DNA of 64,000 nucleotides. Source: Blastococcus mobilis (GTDB lineage Bacteria > Actinomycetota > Actinomycetes > Mycobacteriales > Geodermatophilaceae). A program made the position numbers and the translations under genes. The stretch lies in NCBI RefSeq assembly GCF_900188025.1, contig NZ_FZNO01000005.1:124001-188000 (forward strand). The letters are read 5' to 3'. Numbering within the stretch: position 1 is the first letter of the stretch; each line of letters opens with the position of its first letter. A model generated the notes under the pieces. That model was not told the origin of the DNA and made no database searches. It saw only the letters and a list, made by a program, of their open reading frames with translations. Positions 14,413 to 23,408 of this stretch are shown in pieces.

Positions 14413-17235
14413 ATGGACGCGGTCGCCGGCGGGACGAAGGCGCCCACGCGCCGGCGGACCCCTGCGGCCGGGGGCAAGCCGCTGGTCATCGTGGAGTCCC
14501 CGACGAAGGCGAACAAGATCGCCGGATATCTCGGCAGCGGTTACGTCGTCGAGGCCAGCGTCGGCCACATCCGCGACCTGCCCCGCAATGCCGCCGACGT
14601 CCCCGCCGAGCACAAGGGCGCCTCGTGGGCGCGCCTGGGTGTCGACGTCGACAACTCCTTCGAGCCGCTCTACGTGGTCAGCCCCGACCGCAAGCAGCAG
14701 GTCAGCCGGCTCAAGCAGCTGGTCAAGCAGGCCAGCGAGGTCTACCTCGCGACAGATGAGGACCGCGAGGGCGAGGCGATCGCCTGGCACCTGGTCGACA
14801 CCCTCAAGCCCCGCGTCCCGGTCCACCGGATGGTCTTCCACGAGATCACTCCCGAGGCGATCGCCCGCGCCGTGGCCAACCCCCGCGAGCTCGACACCGC
14901 CCTGGTCGACGCCCAGGAGACCCGCCGGATCCTCGACCGTCTCTACGGCTACGAGGTCTCGCCGGTGCTCTGGAAGAAGGTGCTGCCCAAGCTGTCGGCC
15001 GGCCGGGTGCAGTCCGTCGCCACCCGGATCGTCGTCGAGCGCGAGCGGGAGCGGATGGCCTTCCACGCCGCCGACTACTGGTCGCTCGAGGGCACCTTCG
15101 CCGTCCCGACGCCCGCAGCCGCCACCGACGAGGGCGAGCCCACGACGGTCCGCGCCCGGCTGGTCAGCGTCGACGACAGCCGGGTGGCCACCGGGCGGGA
15201 CTTCGACCCGGCGACCGGCCGGGTCAGCGGGGACGTCGTCCATCTCGACGAGGCCGGTGCCCGCGGCCTGGCCGCGCGGCTGGAAGGCCGCCAGGTGAGC
15301 GTCAGCAGGGTCGACGAGAAGCCCTACCGGCGCCGTCCCTACGCGCCCTTCACCACCTCCACGCTGCAGATGGAGGCCGGCCGGAAGCTCGGCTGGTCCT
15401 CGGCGCAGGCCATGCGGGTGGCGCAGCGGCTGTACGAGAACGGCCACATCACCTACATGCGCACCGACTCGACGAACCTGTCCGACGAGGCGATCAACGC
15501 CGCCCGTCAGCAGGCCCGTGAGCTGTACGGCGACGCCTACGTGCCCGCCGAGGCCCGTCGCTACAAGAGCAAGGCCAAGGGCGCGCAGGAGGCGCACGAG
15601 GCGATCCGTCCCGCCGGTGACAGCTTCCGCACGCCCGGGCAGCTGGCCGCACAGCTCGCCCGTGACGAGTTCCGGCTCTACGAGCTGATCTGGAAGCGCA
15701 CCGTCGCCTCGCAGATGGCCGACGCCGTCGGGCAGACCGTCAGCATCCGGCTGGCCGGGCGCAGCGCCACCGACGAGAGGGTCGAGTTCACCGCCAGCGG
15801 CCGCACGATCACGTTCCCGGGCTTCCTGAAGGCCTACGTCGAGTCGCAGGACGACAGCGCCCCGGCCAACGGCGACGACGAGCCCGGCAGCGACGACGCC
15901 GAGCGGCGGCTGCCCCGCCTGGAGCGCGGCCAGCAGCTCGACACCCGTGAACTGGACGCCAAGGGCCACACCACGAGCCCGCCGGCGCGGTACACCGAGC
16001 CCAGCCTGGTCGCCCGCCTGGAGGAGCTGGGGATCGGCCGCCCGTCGACCTACGCGTCGATCATGCAGACCATCCAGGACCGCGGGTACGTGTGGAAGAA
16101 GGGCAACTCCCTGGTGCCCTCGTTCATCGCGTTCGCCGTGGTGAACCTGCTCGAGCAGCACTTCGGCCAGCTCGTCGACTACGACTTCACCGCCTCCCTG
16201 GAGGAGGAACTCGACGAGATCGCCGGCGGCAACCTCCAGCGGGTCGACTGGCTCACCGAGTTCTACTTCGGCGGCGAAGGACGGCACGCAGGGGGGATCG
16301 CCGAGTCCGGTGGCCTGAAGTCCGTCGTCGGGCAGCGGCTGGAGGAGATCGACGCCCGAGGCGTGAACTCGATCCCGCTGCGGGCCACCAGCCCGGACGG
16401 GAAGCCCGTCGTCGCCCGGGTGGGCCGCTACGGGCCCTACCTGCAGGCCGGCGGTGAGGACGGCGCCCGGGTCAGCATCCCCGAGGACCTGGCGCCCGAC
16501 GAGCTGACCAGCGAGAAGGTGACCGAGCTGCTGGAGGCGCCCTCCGGCGACCGCGAGCTGGGCACCGACCCGCAGTCCGGGCATCCGATCGTGGTCAAGG
16601 CCGGACGCTACGGCCCGTACGTGACGACCGTCGTCCCCGAGGGCAGCAAGGAAGCGCCGCGCACGGCCAGCCTCTTCGCCTCCATGACGCCGGAGACCCT
16701 CACCTTCGAGGAGGCCCTGAAGCTGCTGACCCTGCCGCGCACCGTCGGGGTGGCACCGGACGGTGAGGAGATCCAGGCGCTCAACGGGCGCTACGGGCCC
16801 TACATCAAGAAGGGCACCGACTCCCGTTCGCTGGACAGCGAGGAGAAGCTGTTCACCGTCACCCTCGACGAGGCGCTGGCGATCTTCGCCCAGCCCAAGC
16901 AGCGGGGCCGACGGGCCGCGGCGGCGCCGCTCAAGGAGCTCGGGGTCGACCCGGTCACCCAGGGGCAGGTCACCGTCCGCGAGGGACGCTTCGGCCCCTA
17001 CGTCACCGACGGCGAGACCAACGCCAGCCTGCGCAAGGGTGACGATGTCGAGTCGATCACGATCGAGCGCGCTGCCGAACTGCTCGCCGACCGCCGCGCG
17101 CGTGGTCCGGTGACGAAGAAGAAGGCCACCAAGAAGGCCGCCGCCAAGAAGACCACCGCGAAGAAGGCGGCCACCACCAAGGCGGGGGCCAAGAAGGCGG
17201 CGAAGAAGAGCGCGACGCCGGTCGCTGCAGGCTGA
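14413..17235 (+). CDS. topA: DNA topoisomerase I
   Basis: 940 residues from ATG 14413. TOPRIM domain near the N-terminus (KPLVIVESPTKANKIAGYL and ATDEDREGEAIAWH, with the acidic DxDxE set). Active-site Tyr is about residue 348 in GHITYMRTDSTNL. Central type IA core is complete. Four C-terminal topo-C repeats follow (each with GRYGPY or GRFGPY), with no zinc fingers, then a Lys/Ala-rich tail of ~45 residues, which in mycobacterial and streptomycete enzymes aids processivity. Relaxes negative supercoils. Essential housekeeping gene; followed by a dispersed terminator repeat. Confidence 0.97.
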   Translation: MDAVAGGTKAPTRRRTPAAGGKPLVIVESPTKANKIAGYLGSGYVVEASVGHIRDLPRNAADVPAEHKGASWARLGVDVDNSFEPLYVVSPDRKQQVSRLKQLVKQASEVYLATDEDREGEAIAWHLVDTLKPRVPVHRMVFHEITPEAIARAVANPRELDTALVDAQETRRILDRLYGYEVSPVLWKKVLPKLSAGRVQSVATRIVVERERERMAFHAADYWSLEGTFAVPTPAAATDEGEPTTVRARLVSVDDSRVATGRDFDPATGRVSGDVVHLDEAGARGLAARLEGRQVSVSRVDEKPYRRRPYAPFTTSTLQMEAGRKLGWSSAQAMRVAQRLYENGHITYMRTDSTNLSDEAINAARQQARELYGDAYVPAEARRYKSKAKGAQEAHEAIRPAGDSFRTPGQLAAQLARDEFRLYELIWKRTVASQMADAVGQTVSIRLAGRSATDERVEFTASGRTITFPGFLKAYVESQDDSAPANGDDEPGSDDAERRLPRLERGQQLDTRELDAKGHTTSPPARYTEPSLVARLEELGIGRPSTYASIMQTIQDRGYVWKKGNSLVPSFIAFAVVNLLEQHFGQLVDYDFTASLEEELDEIAGGNLQRVDWLTEFYFGGEGRHAGGIAESGGLKSVVGQRLEEIDARGVNSIPLRATSPDGKPVVARVGRYGPYLQAGGEDGARVSIPEDLAPDELTSEKVTELLEAPSGDRELGTDPQSGHPIVVKAGRYGPYVTTVVPEGSKEAPRTASLFASMTPETLTFEEALKLLTLPRTVGVAPDGEEIQALNGRYGPYIKKGTDSRSLDSEEKLFTVTLDEALAIFAQPKQRGRRAAAAPLKELGVDPVTQGQVTVREGRFGPYVTDGETNASLRKGDDVESITIERAAELLADRRARGPVTKKKATKKAAAKKTTAKKAATTKAGAKKAAKKSATPVAAG

Positions 17236-17294
17236 AGAAGGACCCCGTCCCCCTCACCCCTCGCAAGCTCGGGGCGAGCCTCCGGACGGGGCCT
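17235..17294 (+). repeat. dispersed 3'-end hairpin repeat, copy 1 (topA / VOC)
   Basis: GAAGGACCCCGTCC ... GGACGGGGCCTT outer arms around a core CACCCCTCGCAAGCTCGGGG. Lies between convergent genes and overlaps the last codons and stop of the minus-strand VOC gene. Likely a bidirectional terminator. Confidence 0.75.
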
Positions 17295-17622
17295 TGGGCG
17301 GGTCGGCGACGTAGAGCCGCCGGTGGCCGGGGAAGTGCGGGTCCCACTCGACGTCGTGCCCGGCCGCCTCGCAGGCAGCGGCCAGCGCGTCCAGGTCCGT
17401 GGTGAGCAGCCCCGGATGCGCCTTGCGGGCCGGCCGGAAGTCCGCGTCCACGCCGCAGTGGATCTCCGCGCCGCCCGAGCGGAACCACGCCCCACCCCGC
17501 GCCGCCAGGGCCGCCGGCTTCGCCACCTCGGTCATGCCGAGCACGCCGGCGTAGAACGCGCGCAGGGCGTCCTCGCTGCCGGCGGGACAGGCCACCTGGA
17601 CGTGGTGCAGAGCGGTGAGCAC
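17254..17622 (-). CDS. VOC-family (glyoxalase/bleomycin-resistance-like) protein
   Basis: 122 residues from GTG 17622 with GGAGG upstream. Opens with LTALHHVQVACPAGSE, where the His is the first metal ligand of VOC proteins; then FYAGVLGMTEV, GGAWFRSGGAEIHCGV and a late DPHFPGHRRLYVADP typical of the fold. Substrate unknown. The last ~13 residues (KAPSGGSPRACEG) are encoded by the dispersed hairpin repeat, so the native C-terminus has been replaced or extended. It follows the methyltransferase gene by 17 nt on the same strand. Confidence 0.8.
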   Translation of the reverse strand: MLTALHHVQVACPAGSEDALRAFYAGVLGMTEVAKPAALAARGGAWFRSGGAEIHCGVDADFRPARKAHPGLLTTDLDALAAACEAAGHDVEWDPHFPGHRRLYVADPPKAPSGGSPRACEG

Positions 17623-17639
17623 TGGAGGACCTCCGGAGA

Positions 17640-18497
17640 TCAGGACGGACGGGTGCCGACGGCGAAGACCCGCCGGAAGGGCAGGACGGTCGTGCCGTCG
17701 GGGCGCGGGGGATAGGCCTCCCGCAGCGCTTCGGCGTACTCGGCGGTGAACCGCCCGGCGTCCTCCTCCGGGAGCAGCGCCAGCACCGGCCGCAGCACCG
17801 TGCTGCGCACCCAGGCCAGGACGGGGTCCGTGCCGGTCAGCACGTGCAGGTACGTGGTCTCCCAGGCGTCGGCGGACAGACCCGCCTCGGTGAGGACATC
17901 GAGGTACCCCGCGGGCTCCAGGACGGCGTCCGGGCGCGGCGCGGCATCGGCCAGCCGGTCGGCCCACCGGGGTGACCGGCACAGGTCGGCCAGCAGCGCG
18001 TGCGTCGGCGCCCGGAAGTTTCCCGGCACCTGGACGGCGATCCACCCGCCGGCCGGCAGCCATCCGGCCCAGCGGTCCAGCAGGCGGTGATGATCGGGCA
18101 CCCAGTGCAGGACGGCGTTGCTGACCACGACGTCCACCGGCCCCGGGGGAGTCCAGTCGCGGACGTCGGCGAGCGTGAACCGGACACGGTCGGCAGGGGC
18201 CTGGGCCGACGCGGCGGCGATCATCTCGGGGGAGGAGTCGACCCCGGTCACCCGCGCGCCGGGCCACCGCCTGGCCAGGGAGGCGGTGAGGCTGCCCTCG
18301 CCGCAGCCGAGGTCGACGACCGTCGCAGGCGCATCGGCCCCCACCCGGGCCACCAGCTCGGCGAACGGCCTGGCGCGCTCCCCGGCGAAGCGCAGGTAGC
18401 GCGCGGGATCCCACGCGGCCGACGGCGTTCCACCGGAATACCCCATGGTGTCTTCGGCGCTCGGTCCCTGTTCGGTCATCGGCCCGACCCTAGACAT
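17640..18497 (-). CDS. tam: trans-aconitate 2-methyltransferase-like SAM methyltransferase
   Basis: About 285 residues if started at ATG 18497 (GGGAGG 10 nt upstream); ATG 18479 and 18446 are alternatives. WDPARYLRFAGERARPF is the Tam N-terminal signature, followed by motif I VVDLGCGEGSLTASLA, GVDSSPEMIAAA (motif II Asp), DVRDW, and SNAVLHWVPDH. The C-terminal half keeps the Tam pattern ETTYLHVLTGTDPVLAWVRST. It would methylate trans-aconitate, an aconitase inhibitor, with SAM in the cytosol. Likely co-transcribed with the VOC gene. Confidence 0.85.
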   Translation of the reverse strand: MSRVGPMTEQGPSAEDTMGYSGGTPSAAWDPARYLRFAGERARPFAELVARVGADAPATVVDLGCGEGSLTASLARRWPGARVTGVDSSPEMIAAASAQAPADRVRFTLADVRDWTPPGPVDVVVSNAVLHWVPDHHRLLDRWAGWLPAGGWIAVQVPGNFRAPTHALLADLCRSPRWADRLADAAPRPDAVLEPAGYLDVLTEAGLSADAWETTYLHVLTGTDPVLAWVRSTVLRPVLALLPEEDAGRFTAEYAEALREAYPPRPDGTTVLPFRRVFAVGTRPS

Positions 18498-20982
18498 GCC
18501 TCGGTCACCTCCCGGTGCGACCGTCGTCCCGGTTCGCTCCTCCGGGCGGAAACCTGCCGGAATCGACTGCCCGCCCCGGTACCGTGAGCCTGCCCAGGGG
18601 ACATCGCGCACCCATCCTCCGACGCCGGGAGCTCCGATTCCGTCCGACCCGACGCCGCCGGCGCCGTCGCCCGACGATGCGGTCGACGCGCGGACGAGCC
18701 TGCCGGCCGACGGTCTGCCGCCCGCCGGCACGCCGGTGCCGCCGCGAGCCGCGGTGCCGTTGACCGAGCTCGACCCGGGCGCGCCCGCCGGCCCCGGGAA
18801 GGAGCCGGCGGACGAGGGCCACGCCGGTGAGGGCGCGCATCCCGACGTCCTCGGCGCGGTGGGCCTGGTCGCCAAGCTGCGCGCCGTGCTCCGGGTCAAG
18901 GACTTCCGCAAGCTCTGGCTGTCGATGTCCCTGTCGAGCTTCGGTGACTGGCTGGGCCTGCTCGCGATCACCGCCACCGCGACCTCGCTGGTCGAGGGGT
19001 TCGCCGCCGCCAACTTCGCGCTCGGCGGCGTGCTGCTGTTCCGGCTCCTGCCCGCGATCGTGCTGGGGCCGCTCGCCGGTGCTTTCGCCGACCGGTTCGA
19101 CCGGCGCAAGACCATGGTGATCACCGACGTCATGCGGTTCGGCCTGTTCGCGTCGATCCCGATCGTCGACAACCTGGTCTGGCTGTTCGTCGCCCAGTTC
19201 CTCATCGAGGCCATCAGCCTGTTCTGGATCCCGGCCAAGGACGCCGCCGTCCCGAACATGCTGCGCAAGGACCAGCTCGAGACGGCCAACCAGCTCTCAC
19301 TGGTCACCACCTATGGGCTCACGCCGGTGCTCGCGGCGCTCGTGTTCGCCGTCCTGACCACGGCCGGGCACCAGATCTCGCGCCTGCTGCCGACGGTCGA
19401 CGAGGTCGACCTGGCGCTCTACGTGAACGCACTGACCTTCCTCGTTGCCGCGGTGGTCATCTGGAACCTGCCGTCGATCAGCGGCCGCCGCGCGGCCGGG
19501 ACGTCCGCCCCGCGGGAGAGCTTCTTCGGCTCCCTCAGGCACGGCTTCTCCTTCGCCGGGCACACCCCGCTGGTCCGCGGGCTGGTCGTCGGCATCACCG
19601 GCGCGATGGCCGCCGCCGGCGTGATCATCGCGACCGGGCAGGCCTTCGCGAACGCCCTCGGCGGCGGTGAGGCCGCGTACGGGCTGCTCTTCGGCGCGGT
19701 CTTCATCGGTCTGGGTCTGGGCATCGCCCTGGGCCCGAGCATCGCGCGTGACCTCGCCCGCGAGCGGATCTTCGGGGTCGCCATCGTCGGAGCCGGCGCC
19801 ATGGTGCTGCTCATGTCCTGGACGTTCGCGCTCTGGATCGCCCTGCTGCTCGTCGTCCTCATGGGCTTCTTCGCCGGCATCGCCTACCTGGCTGGGTTCA
19901 CGCTGCTGGGCACCGAGATCGAGGACGAGATCCGCGGCCGGACGTTCGCGATCGTCCAGTCGCTGATCCGGGCCGCGCTGATCCTGTCGTTGGCCGTGGT
20001 GCCGTTCGGGGTCGGCCTCATCGGCCGGCACTCCGTGGACCTCGGCCCGGTCACGATCCCCGTCACCGGCGAGCGCATCATGCTGTTCGTCGCGGGTCTG
20101 CTGGCGATCGGCGTGGGCGTCCTGGCCTACCGGCAGATGGACGACGGCCGGCCCGTCCCGCTGCTGGCCGACGTCGTCACCGCGCTCCGGCGCGACACCA
20201 CCGCGCGCCGTCGGCTGGCCGGTGGCGGGGTGCTCATCGCCTTCGAGGGCGGTGAGGGCGCCGGCAAGTCCACCCAGGTGCGGCGGCTGCAGGAGTGGCT
20301 GACCAGCGAGGGGCTGGTCGCCCGGGCCACCTTCGAGCCGGGCGCCACGCCCTCGGGTGCCGGTATCCGGTCGATCGTGCTGGACCGTGCGCACACGGGG
20401 ATCGCGCCGCGCTCGGAGGCGCTGTTGTACGCGGCCGACCGGGCCCAGCACGTCCACGACGTCCTCCGCCCTGCCCTCGACGCCGGCGAGGTGGTGATCA
20501 CCGACCGGTTCGTCGACAGCTCGCTGGCCTACCAGGGGGCGGGCCGGACGATCCCGCTGGACGACGTCCGCATGCTGTCGCGCTGGGCGACCGGAGGCGT
20601 TCAGCCGGATCTCACGATCCTGCTGGACCTGCCGCCGGAGGTCGGGCTGGCCCGCGCGCGCGGGCGGGCGGTCGCCGACCGGCTCGAGTCGGAGTCGCTG
20701 GAGTTCCACCAACGGGTCCGCCAGACGTTCCGGGCGCTGGCAGAGGCCGAACCGGACCGCTACCTGGTCCTCGACGCCCGCGAGTCCCCGGAGGCGATCG
20801 CCGCGCACATCCGGGTGCGTGTCGCCGAGCTGCTCTCCGGGCTGCCCTTGCAGCAGCTGGCCCAGACCAGCGCCCCGGAGCCGCGGGCCGACGGATCGTC
20901 GGTGTCGCACGACGACCTCGCGGCGTCGGTCCCGCACCACCCGCACGCCCAGACCGGCCCGACCCCCCAGCTGCACCCGTGA
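18496..20982 (+). CDS. tmk: MFS-like membrane domain fused to thymidylate kinase
   Basis: About 828 residues from the only in-frame ATG covering the Pro-rich N-terminus; the start is uncertain, since a TACCGT at 18580-18585 could place the transcript start inside. Residues ~130-565 are a 12-helix major-facilitator domain (LRVKDFRKLWLSMSLSSFGDW, FADRFDRRKTMVI, IPAKDAAVPNML). The C-terminal ~220 residues are dTMP kinase: P-loop FEGGEGAGKST, Asp/Arg DRFVDSSLAYQGAGR, and LID region around RARGRAVADRLE. It makes dTDP for DNA synthesis. MFS-Tmk fusions are known in actinobacteria; the transporter part has no known substrate. Coupled to holB by a 4-nt overlap. Confidence 0.88.
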   Translation: MPRSPPGATVVPVRSSGRKPAGIDCPPRYREPAQGTSRTHPPTPGAPIPSDPTPPAPSPDDAVDARTSLPADGLPPAGTPVPPRAAVPLTELDPGAPAGPGKEPADEGHAGEGAHPDVLGAVGLVAKLRAVLRVKDFRKLWLSMSLSSFGDWLGLLAITATATSLVEGFAAANFALGGVLLFRLLPAIVLGPLAGAFADRFDRRKTMVITDVMRFGLFASIPIVDNLVWLFVAQFLIEAISLFWIPAKDAAVPNMLRKDQLETANQLSLVTTYGLTPVLAALVFAVLTTAGHQISRLLPTVDEVDLALYVNALTFLVAAVVIWNLPSISGRRAAGTSAPRESFFGSLRHGFSFAGHTPLVRGLVVGITGAMAAAGVIIATGQAFANALGGGEAAYGLLFGAVFIGLGLGIALGPSIARDLARERIFGVAIVGAGAMVLLMSWTFALWIALLLVVLMGFFAGIAYLAGFTLLGTEIEDEIRGRTFAIVQSLIRAALILSLAVVPFGVGLIGRHSVDLGPVTIPVTGERIMLFVAGLLAIGVGVLAYRQMDDGRPVPLLADVVTALRRDTTARRRLAGGGVLIAFEGGEGAGKSTQVRRLQEWLTSEGLVARATFEPGATPSGAGIRSIVLDRAHTGIAPRSEALLYAADRAQHVHDVLRPALDAGEVVITDRFVDSSLAYQGAGRTIPLDDVRMLSRWATGGVQPDLTILLDLPPEVGLARARGRAVADRLESESLEFHQRVRQTFRALAEAEPDRYLVLDARESPEAIAAHIRVRVAELLSGLPLQQLAQTSAPEPRADGSSVSHDDLAASVPHHPHAQTGPTPQLHP

Positions 20983-22160
20983 GCGCAGGCGAAGGCGTCT
21001 GGTCGCAGGTCATCGGCCAGGAGGCGGTCGTCGCCGAGCTGCGGGCGGCCGTGGCCGACCCGGCCGCGATGACCCATGCCTGGCTGTTCACCGGGCCGCC
21101 GGGCTCGGGCCGGTCGGTGGCCGCCCGGGCGTTCGCTGCGGCCCTGCAGTGCCCGGACGGCGGCGACGGCACCTGTCACGCCTGCCGCACGGTGCTGGCC
21201 GGCACGCATGCCGACGTGCAGACCGTCGTTCCCGAGGGGCTGTCGATCGGGGTCGCCGAGGTCCGCCAGATCGTGCGGATCGCCGGCCGGGCGCCGTCCC
21301 AGGGGCGTTGGCAGGTGGTCCTCGTGGAGGACGCCGATCGGATGACCGAGCAGGCGTCGAACACCGTGCTCAAGATGCTCGAGGAACCGCCGTCCCGGAC
21401 GGTGTTCCTCCTGTGCGCCCCGAGCCTGCACCCCGACGACGTGCCGGTGACCATCCGCTCGCGGTGCCGGGTCGTCGGCCTGCGCACCCCGCCGATCGAT
21501 GCGGTGGCCGAGGTGCTGGTCCGCCGGGACGGCGTGGACCCGGCGCTGGCCGCGTGGTCGGCGGCGGCCGCGGCCGGTCACGTGGGGCGGGCCCGCCGGC
21601 TGGCCCGGGACGAGGCCGCCCGGATGGCCCGCAAGGCCGTCCTCGACGTCCCGCTGAAGCTCGTGTCGCTGGCCGCCTGTCTCGACGCCGCCGACGACCT
21701 GGTCGGTGCGGCGCAGGAGGAGGCGGACGAGGCGTCGGCCGCCCTCGACGGCGCCGAGACCGAGGCGGTGAAGGCCAGCCTCGGCGTGGGCGCGCGCGGG
21801 CCCGGGGTGGCGGCCGCCAGCCGGGGCGCCGGACAGCTCAAGGAGCTGGAGAAGCGCCAGAAGTCACGGGCCACCCGCCTCGGTCGCGACTCCCTCGACC
21901 GGGCGCTGGTCGACCTGGCAGGCCTCTACCGCGACGCCCTGGTGCTGGACGCGCTGTCGTCGGACGCGGCCGCCCAACCTCCGCAGCTGCTGCACCCCGA
22001 CCGCCGCGCCGACGCCGCCGAGCTCGGCCGCCGGATCGGCGCCGAGGGCGCGCTGCGCCGGATCGACGCCGTTCTGGCCTGCCGGCTCGCGCTGGAGCAG
22101 AACGTCAAGCCGAGGATCGCGCTGGAGGCGCTGACCGTCGCCCTGCGTCTCCCGGCCTGA
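20979..22160 (+). CDS. holB: DNA polymerase III subunit delta'
   Basis: 393 residues from GTG 20979. AAA+ clamp-loader fold: TGPPGSGRSVAARAFA is a P-loop with Arg in place of the Lys, so ATP binding is probably impaired as in other delta' subunits. The zinc module is CPDGGDGTCHACRT. Then VVLVEDADRMTEQASN (Walker B-like), LKMLEEPPSRTVF and sensor 1 IRSRCRV. Acts in the replisome clamp loader that places the sliding clamp on primed DNA. Overlaps tmk by 4 nt, so dTTP supply and clamp loading are co-expressed. Confidence 0.93.
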   Translation: MSAGEGVWSQVIGQEAVVAELRAAVADPAAMTHAWLFTGPPGSGRSVAARAFAAALQCPDGGDGTCHACRTVLAGTHADVQTVVPEGLSIGVAEVRQIVRIAGRAPSQGRWQVVLVEDADRMTEQASNTVLKMLEEPPSRTVFLLCAPSLHPDDVPVTIRSRCRVVGLRTPPIDAVAEVLVRRDGVDPALAAWSAAAAAGHVGRARRLARDEAARMARKAVLDVPLKLVSLAACLDAADDLVGAAQEEADEASAALDGAETEAVKASLGVGARGPGVAAASRGAGQLKELEKRQKSRATRLGRDSLDRALVDLAGLYRDALVLDALSSDAAAQPPQLLHPDRRADAAELGRRIGAEGALRRIDAVLACRLALEQNVKPRIALEALTVALRLPA

Positions 22161-22214
22161 AGAAGGACCCTCCTGCCCCCCACCGCTCGCAGGCTCGCGG
22201 CGGGACCCTGCGCG
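22161..22214 (+). repeat. dispersed 3'-end hairpin repeat, copy 2 (holB / tRNA)
   Basis: Begins AGAAGGACCCTCCTGCC, core CACCGCTCGCAGGCTCGCGG, ends CGGGACCCTGCGCGGG; directly follows the holB stop and probably ends that transcript before the tRNA gene. Confidence 0.75.
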
Positions 22215-22234
22215 GGACGCGGGCGGCGGTGTCG

Positions 22235-22240
22235 TAGGCT
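22235..22240 (+). promoter_or_regulatory. putative -10 element of the tRNA-Thr gene
   Basis: TAGGCT, 13 nt before the mature tRNA 5' end, gives a transcription start about 7 nt upstream of the tRNA. No good -35 is visible. Confidence 0.45.
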
Positions 22241-22253
22241 GTTCGGGCAGTCC

Positions 22254-22326
22254 GCCGCCTTAGCTCAGTCGGTAGAGCATCTCACTCGTAATGAGAAGGT
22301 CGTCGGTTCGATTCCGACAGGCGGCT
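22254..22326 (+). tRNA. tRNA-Thr (anticodon CGT)
   Basis: 73-nt cloverleaf: acceptor GCCGCCT pairs with AGGCGGC, discriminator T; D arm GCTC...GAGC; anticodon stem TCTCA/TGAGA with loop CTCGTAA (anticodon CGT at 22287-22289); T arm GTCGG-TTCGATT-CCGAC. CCA is not encoded. Reads ACG codons. No attachment-site duplication is seen next to it. Confidence 0.97.
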
Positions 22327-22429
22327 CGCCCCGATCAGCGGCTTCGCCCTCCCGGGCGGGACCGCTGCGTCGTCTCCGGCGTCATGTCGACGCATCCGCC
22401 GGCGCAGCTCCCGTGGATCACCGGACCCG

Positions 22430-22588
22430 TCAGCCCTCGGTCGGTGCATCTTCCTCGGGCTCGAACGTGCTGCCGCCGTCCCCCGAGAGGCCGATCTCCG
22501 CGCCGGGGGCGCCATCGAGCTCCGGGGAGCCGTCGTCGGGCTGGTCGTTCTCGTCGTCCGGGACCGGGCTGTCCGGTGTCGTCGTCAT
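22430..22588 (-). CDS. small acidic hypothetical protein
   Basis: 52 residues from ATG 22588, with GAGGAG 7-8 nt upstream. Highly acidic and disordered (SPVPDDENDQPDDG; FEPEEDAPTEG), no cysteines, no hydrophobic core. Similar short Asp/Glu/Pro-rich proteins are common and uncharacterised in actinobacteria. It stands alone between tRNA-Thr and ppa. Function unknown. Confidence 0.5.
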   Translation of the reverse strand: MTTTPDSPVPDDENDQPDDGSPELDGAPGAEIGLSGDGGSTFEPEEDAPTEG

Positions 22589-22855
22589 GGCGCGCTCCTC
22601 GGCGAGTCGCTGCATTGGCGAACGAGGACCTACCCACGACGGCGGGGTCGGCTCACCTGACCTGGCGGTCGCCGGGAGCACCCTCGCGAGCGGCGTCGTC
22701 CGTGACCGGTGCGGCCCGGCGGGGTGCTGCCCGGAGGTACTCGGACACGACGCCGAGGACGAGGACGGTCGCGGGGAGGCAGAACGGCGGCACGCTTCAG
22801 GGAGGCGTGCCGCCGTCGGTGCGCTCGGCGACCTGGAGGGCCAGGAGGAACCCGG
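22589..22855. other. gene-free region downstream of ppa
   Basis: 267 bp with no supported gene; it holds the ppa terminator hairpin (22785-22815) and presumably the promoter of the small acidic gene. Confidence 0.5.
22785..22815 (-). terminator. ppa terminator hairpin
   Basis: Perfect 11-bp stem (22785-22795 with 22805-22815, CGGCGGCACGC) with 9-nt loop, about 40 nt beyond the ppa stop on the minus strand. Confidence 0.7.
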
Positions 22856-23356
22856 TCAGTGGTGAGGTGCCGCGTTCTTGGCGCGCTCGAGCGAGGCGAG
22901 GATCTCCTTCTCGGCTTCCTCTTGGCCGACCCACTCGGCGCCCTCGACCGACTTGCCCGGCTCGAGGTCCTTGTAGGTCTCGAAGAAGTGCTGGATCTCC
23001 AACCGGTCGAACTCCGACACGTCGCTGATGTCCGTGAGGTGCGACATGCGCGGGTCGGTCGCCGGAACGGTGAGGACCTTGTCGTCCCCACCGGCCTCGT
23101 CGGTCATGCGGAACATGCCGATGGCCCGGCAGGTGATCAGGCACCCGGGGAAGGTCGGCTCCTCGAGCAGGACCAGGGCGTCGAGCGGATCGCCGTCCTG
23201 GCCGAGGGTGTTCTCGATGTAGCCGTAGTCCGCCGGATAGCGGGTGGAAGTGAACAGCATCCGGTCCAAGCGGATGCGTCCGGTGGCGTGGTCCAGCTCG
23301 TACTTGTTCCGCTGGCCCTTCGGGATTTCTACCGTCACGTCGAACTGCACCCGCAT
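22856..23356 (-). CDS. ppa: inorganic pyrophosphatase, soluble type I
   Basis: 166 residues from ATG 23356. Family signature motifs: [38 protein letters not shown] (the D-G-D-P-L-D metal cluster), [20 protein letters not shown], and the C-terminal [14 protein letters not shown]. Cytosolic Mg-dependent enzyme that hydrolyses pyrophosphate and pulls biosynthetic reactions forward. Divergent from dacB over 52 bp, matching the ppa-dacB arrangement in M. tuberculosis. Confidence 0.96.
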   Translation of the reverse strand: MRVQFDVTVEIPKGQRNKYELDHATGRIRLDRMLFTSTRYPADYGYIENTLGQDGDPLDALVLLEEPTFPGCLITCRAIGMFRMTDEAGGDDKVLTVPATDPRMSHLTDISDVSEFDRLEIQHFFETYKDLEPGKSVEGAEWVGQEEAEKEILASLERAKNAAPHH

Positions 23357-23408
23357 AGTCTGGCCCACGGTGGCCTCGCGCGTTCCGCGGAGGTCACTTT
23401 TTTGGGGG

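Noticed and set aside
14047-16584. An 845-codon minus-strand open frame antisense to topA
   Set aside because: Mirror frame of TopA with no recognisable domain, composition biased to Gly/Asp/Val/Leu.
18515-18763. A plus-strand frame beginning VSLPRG next to TACCGT, as a separate gene or start of tmk
   Set aside because: It is in a different frame from the Tmk fusion and becomes Arg-rich shadow sequence; the TACCGT may still be a promoter box.
22254-22326. tRNA-Thr as an attachment site for a second element
   Set aside because: No integrase or duplicated tRNA 3' end lies nearby; flanking genes are conserved housekeeping genes.
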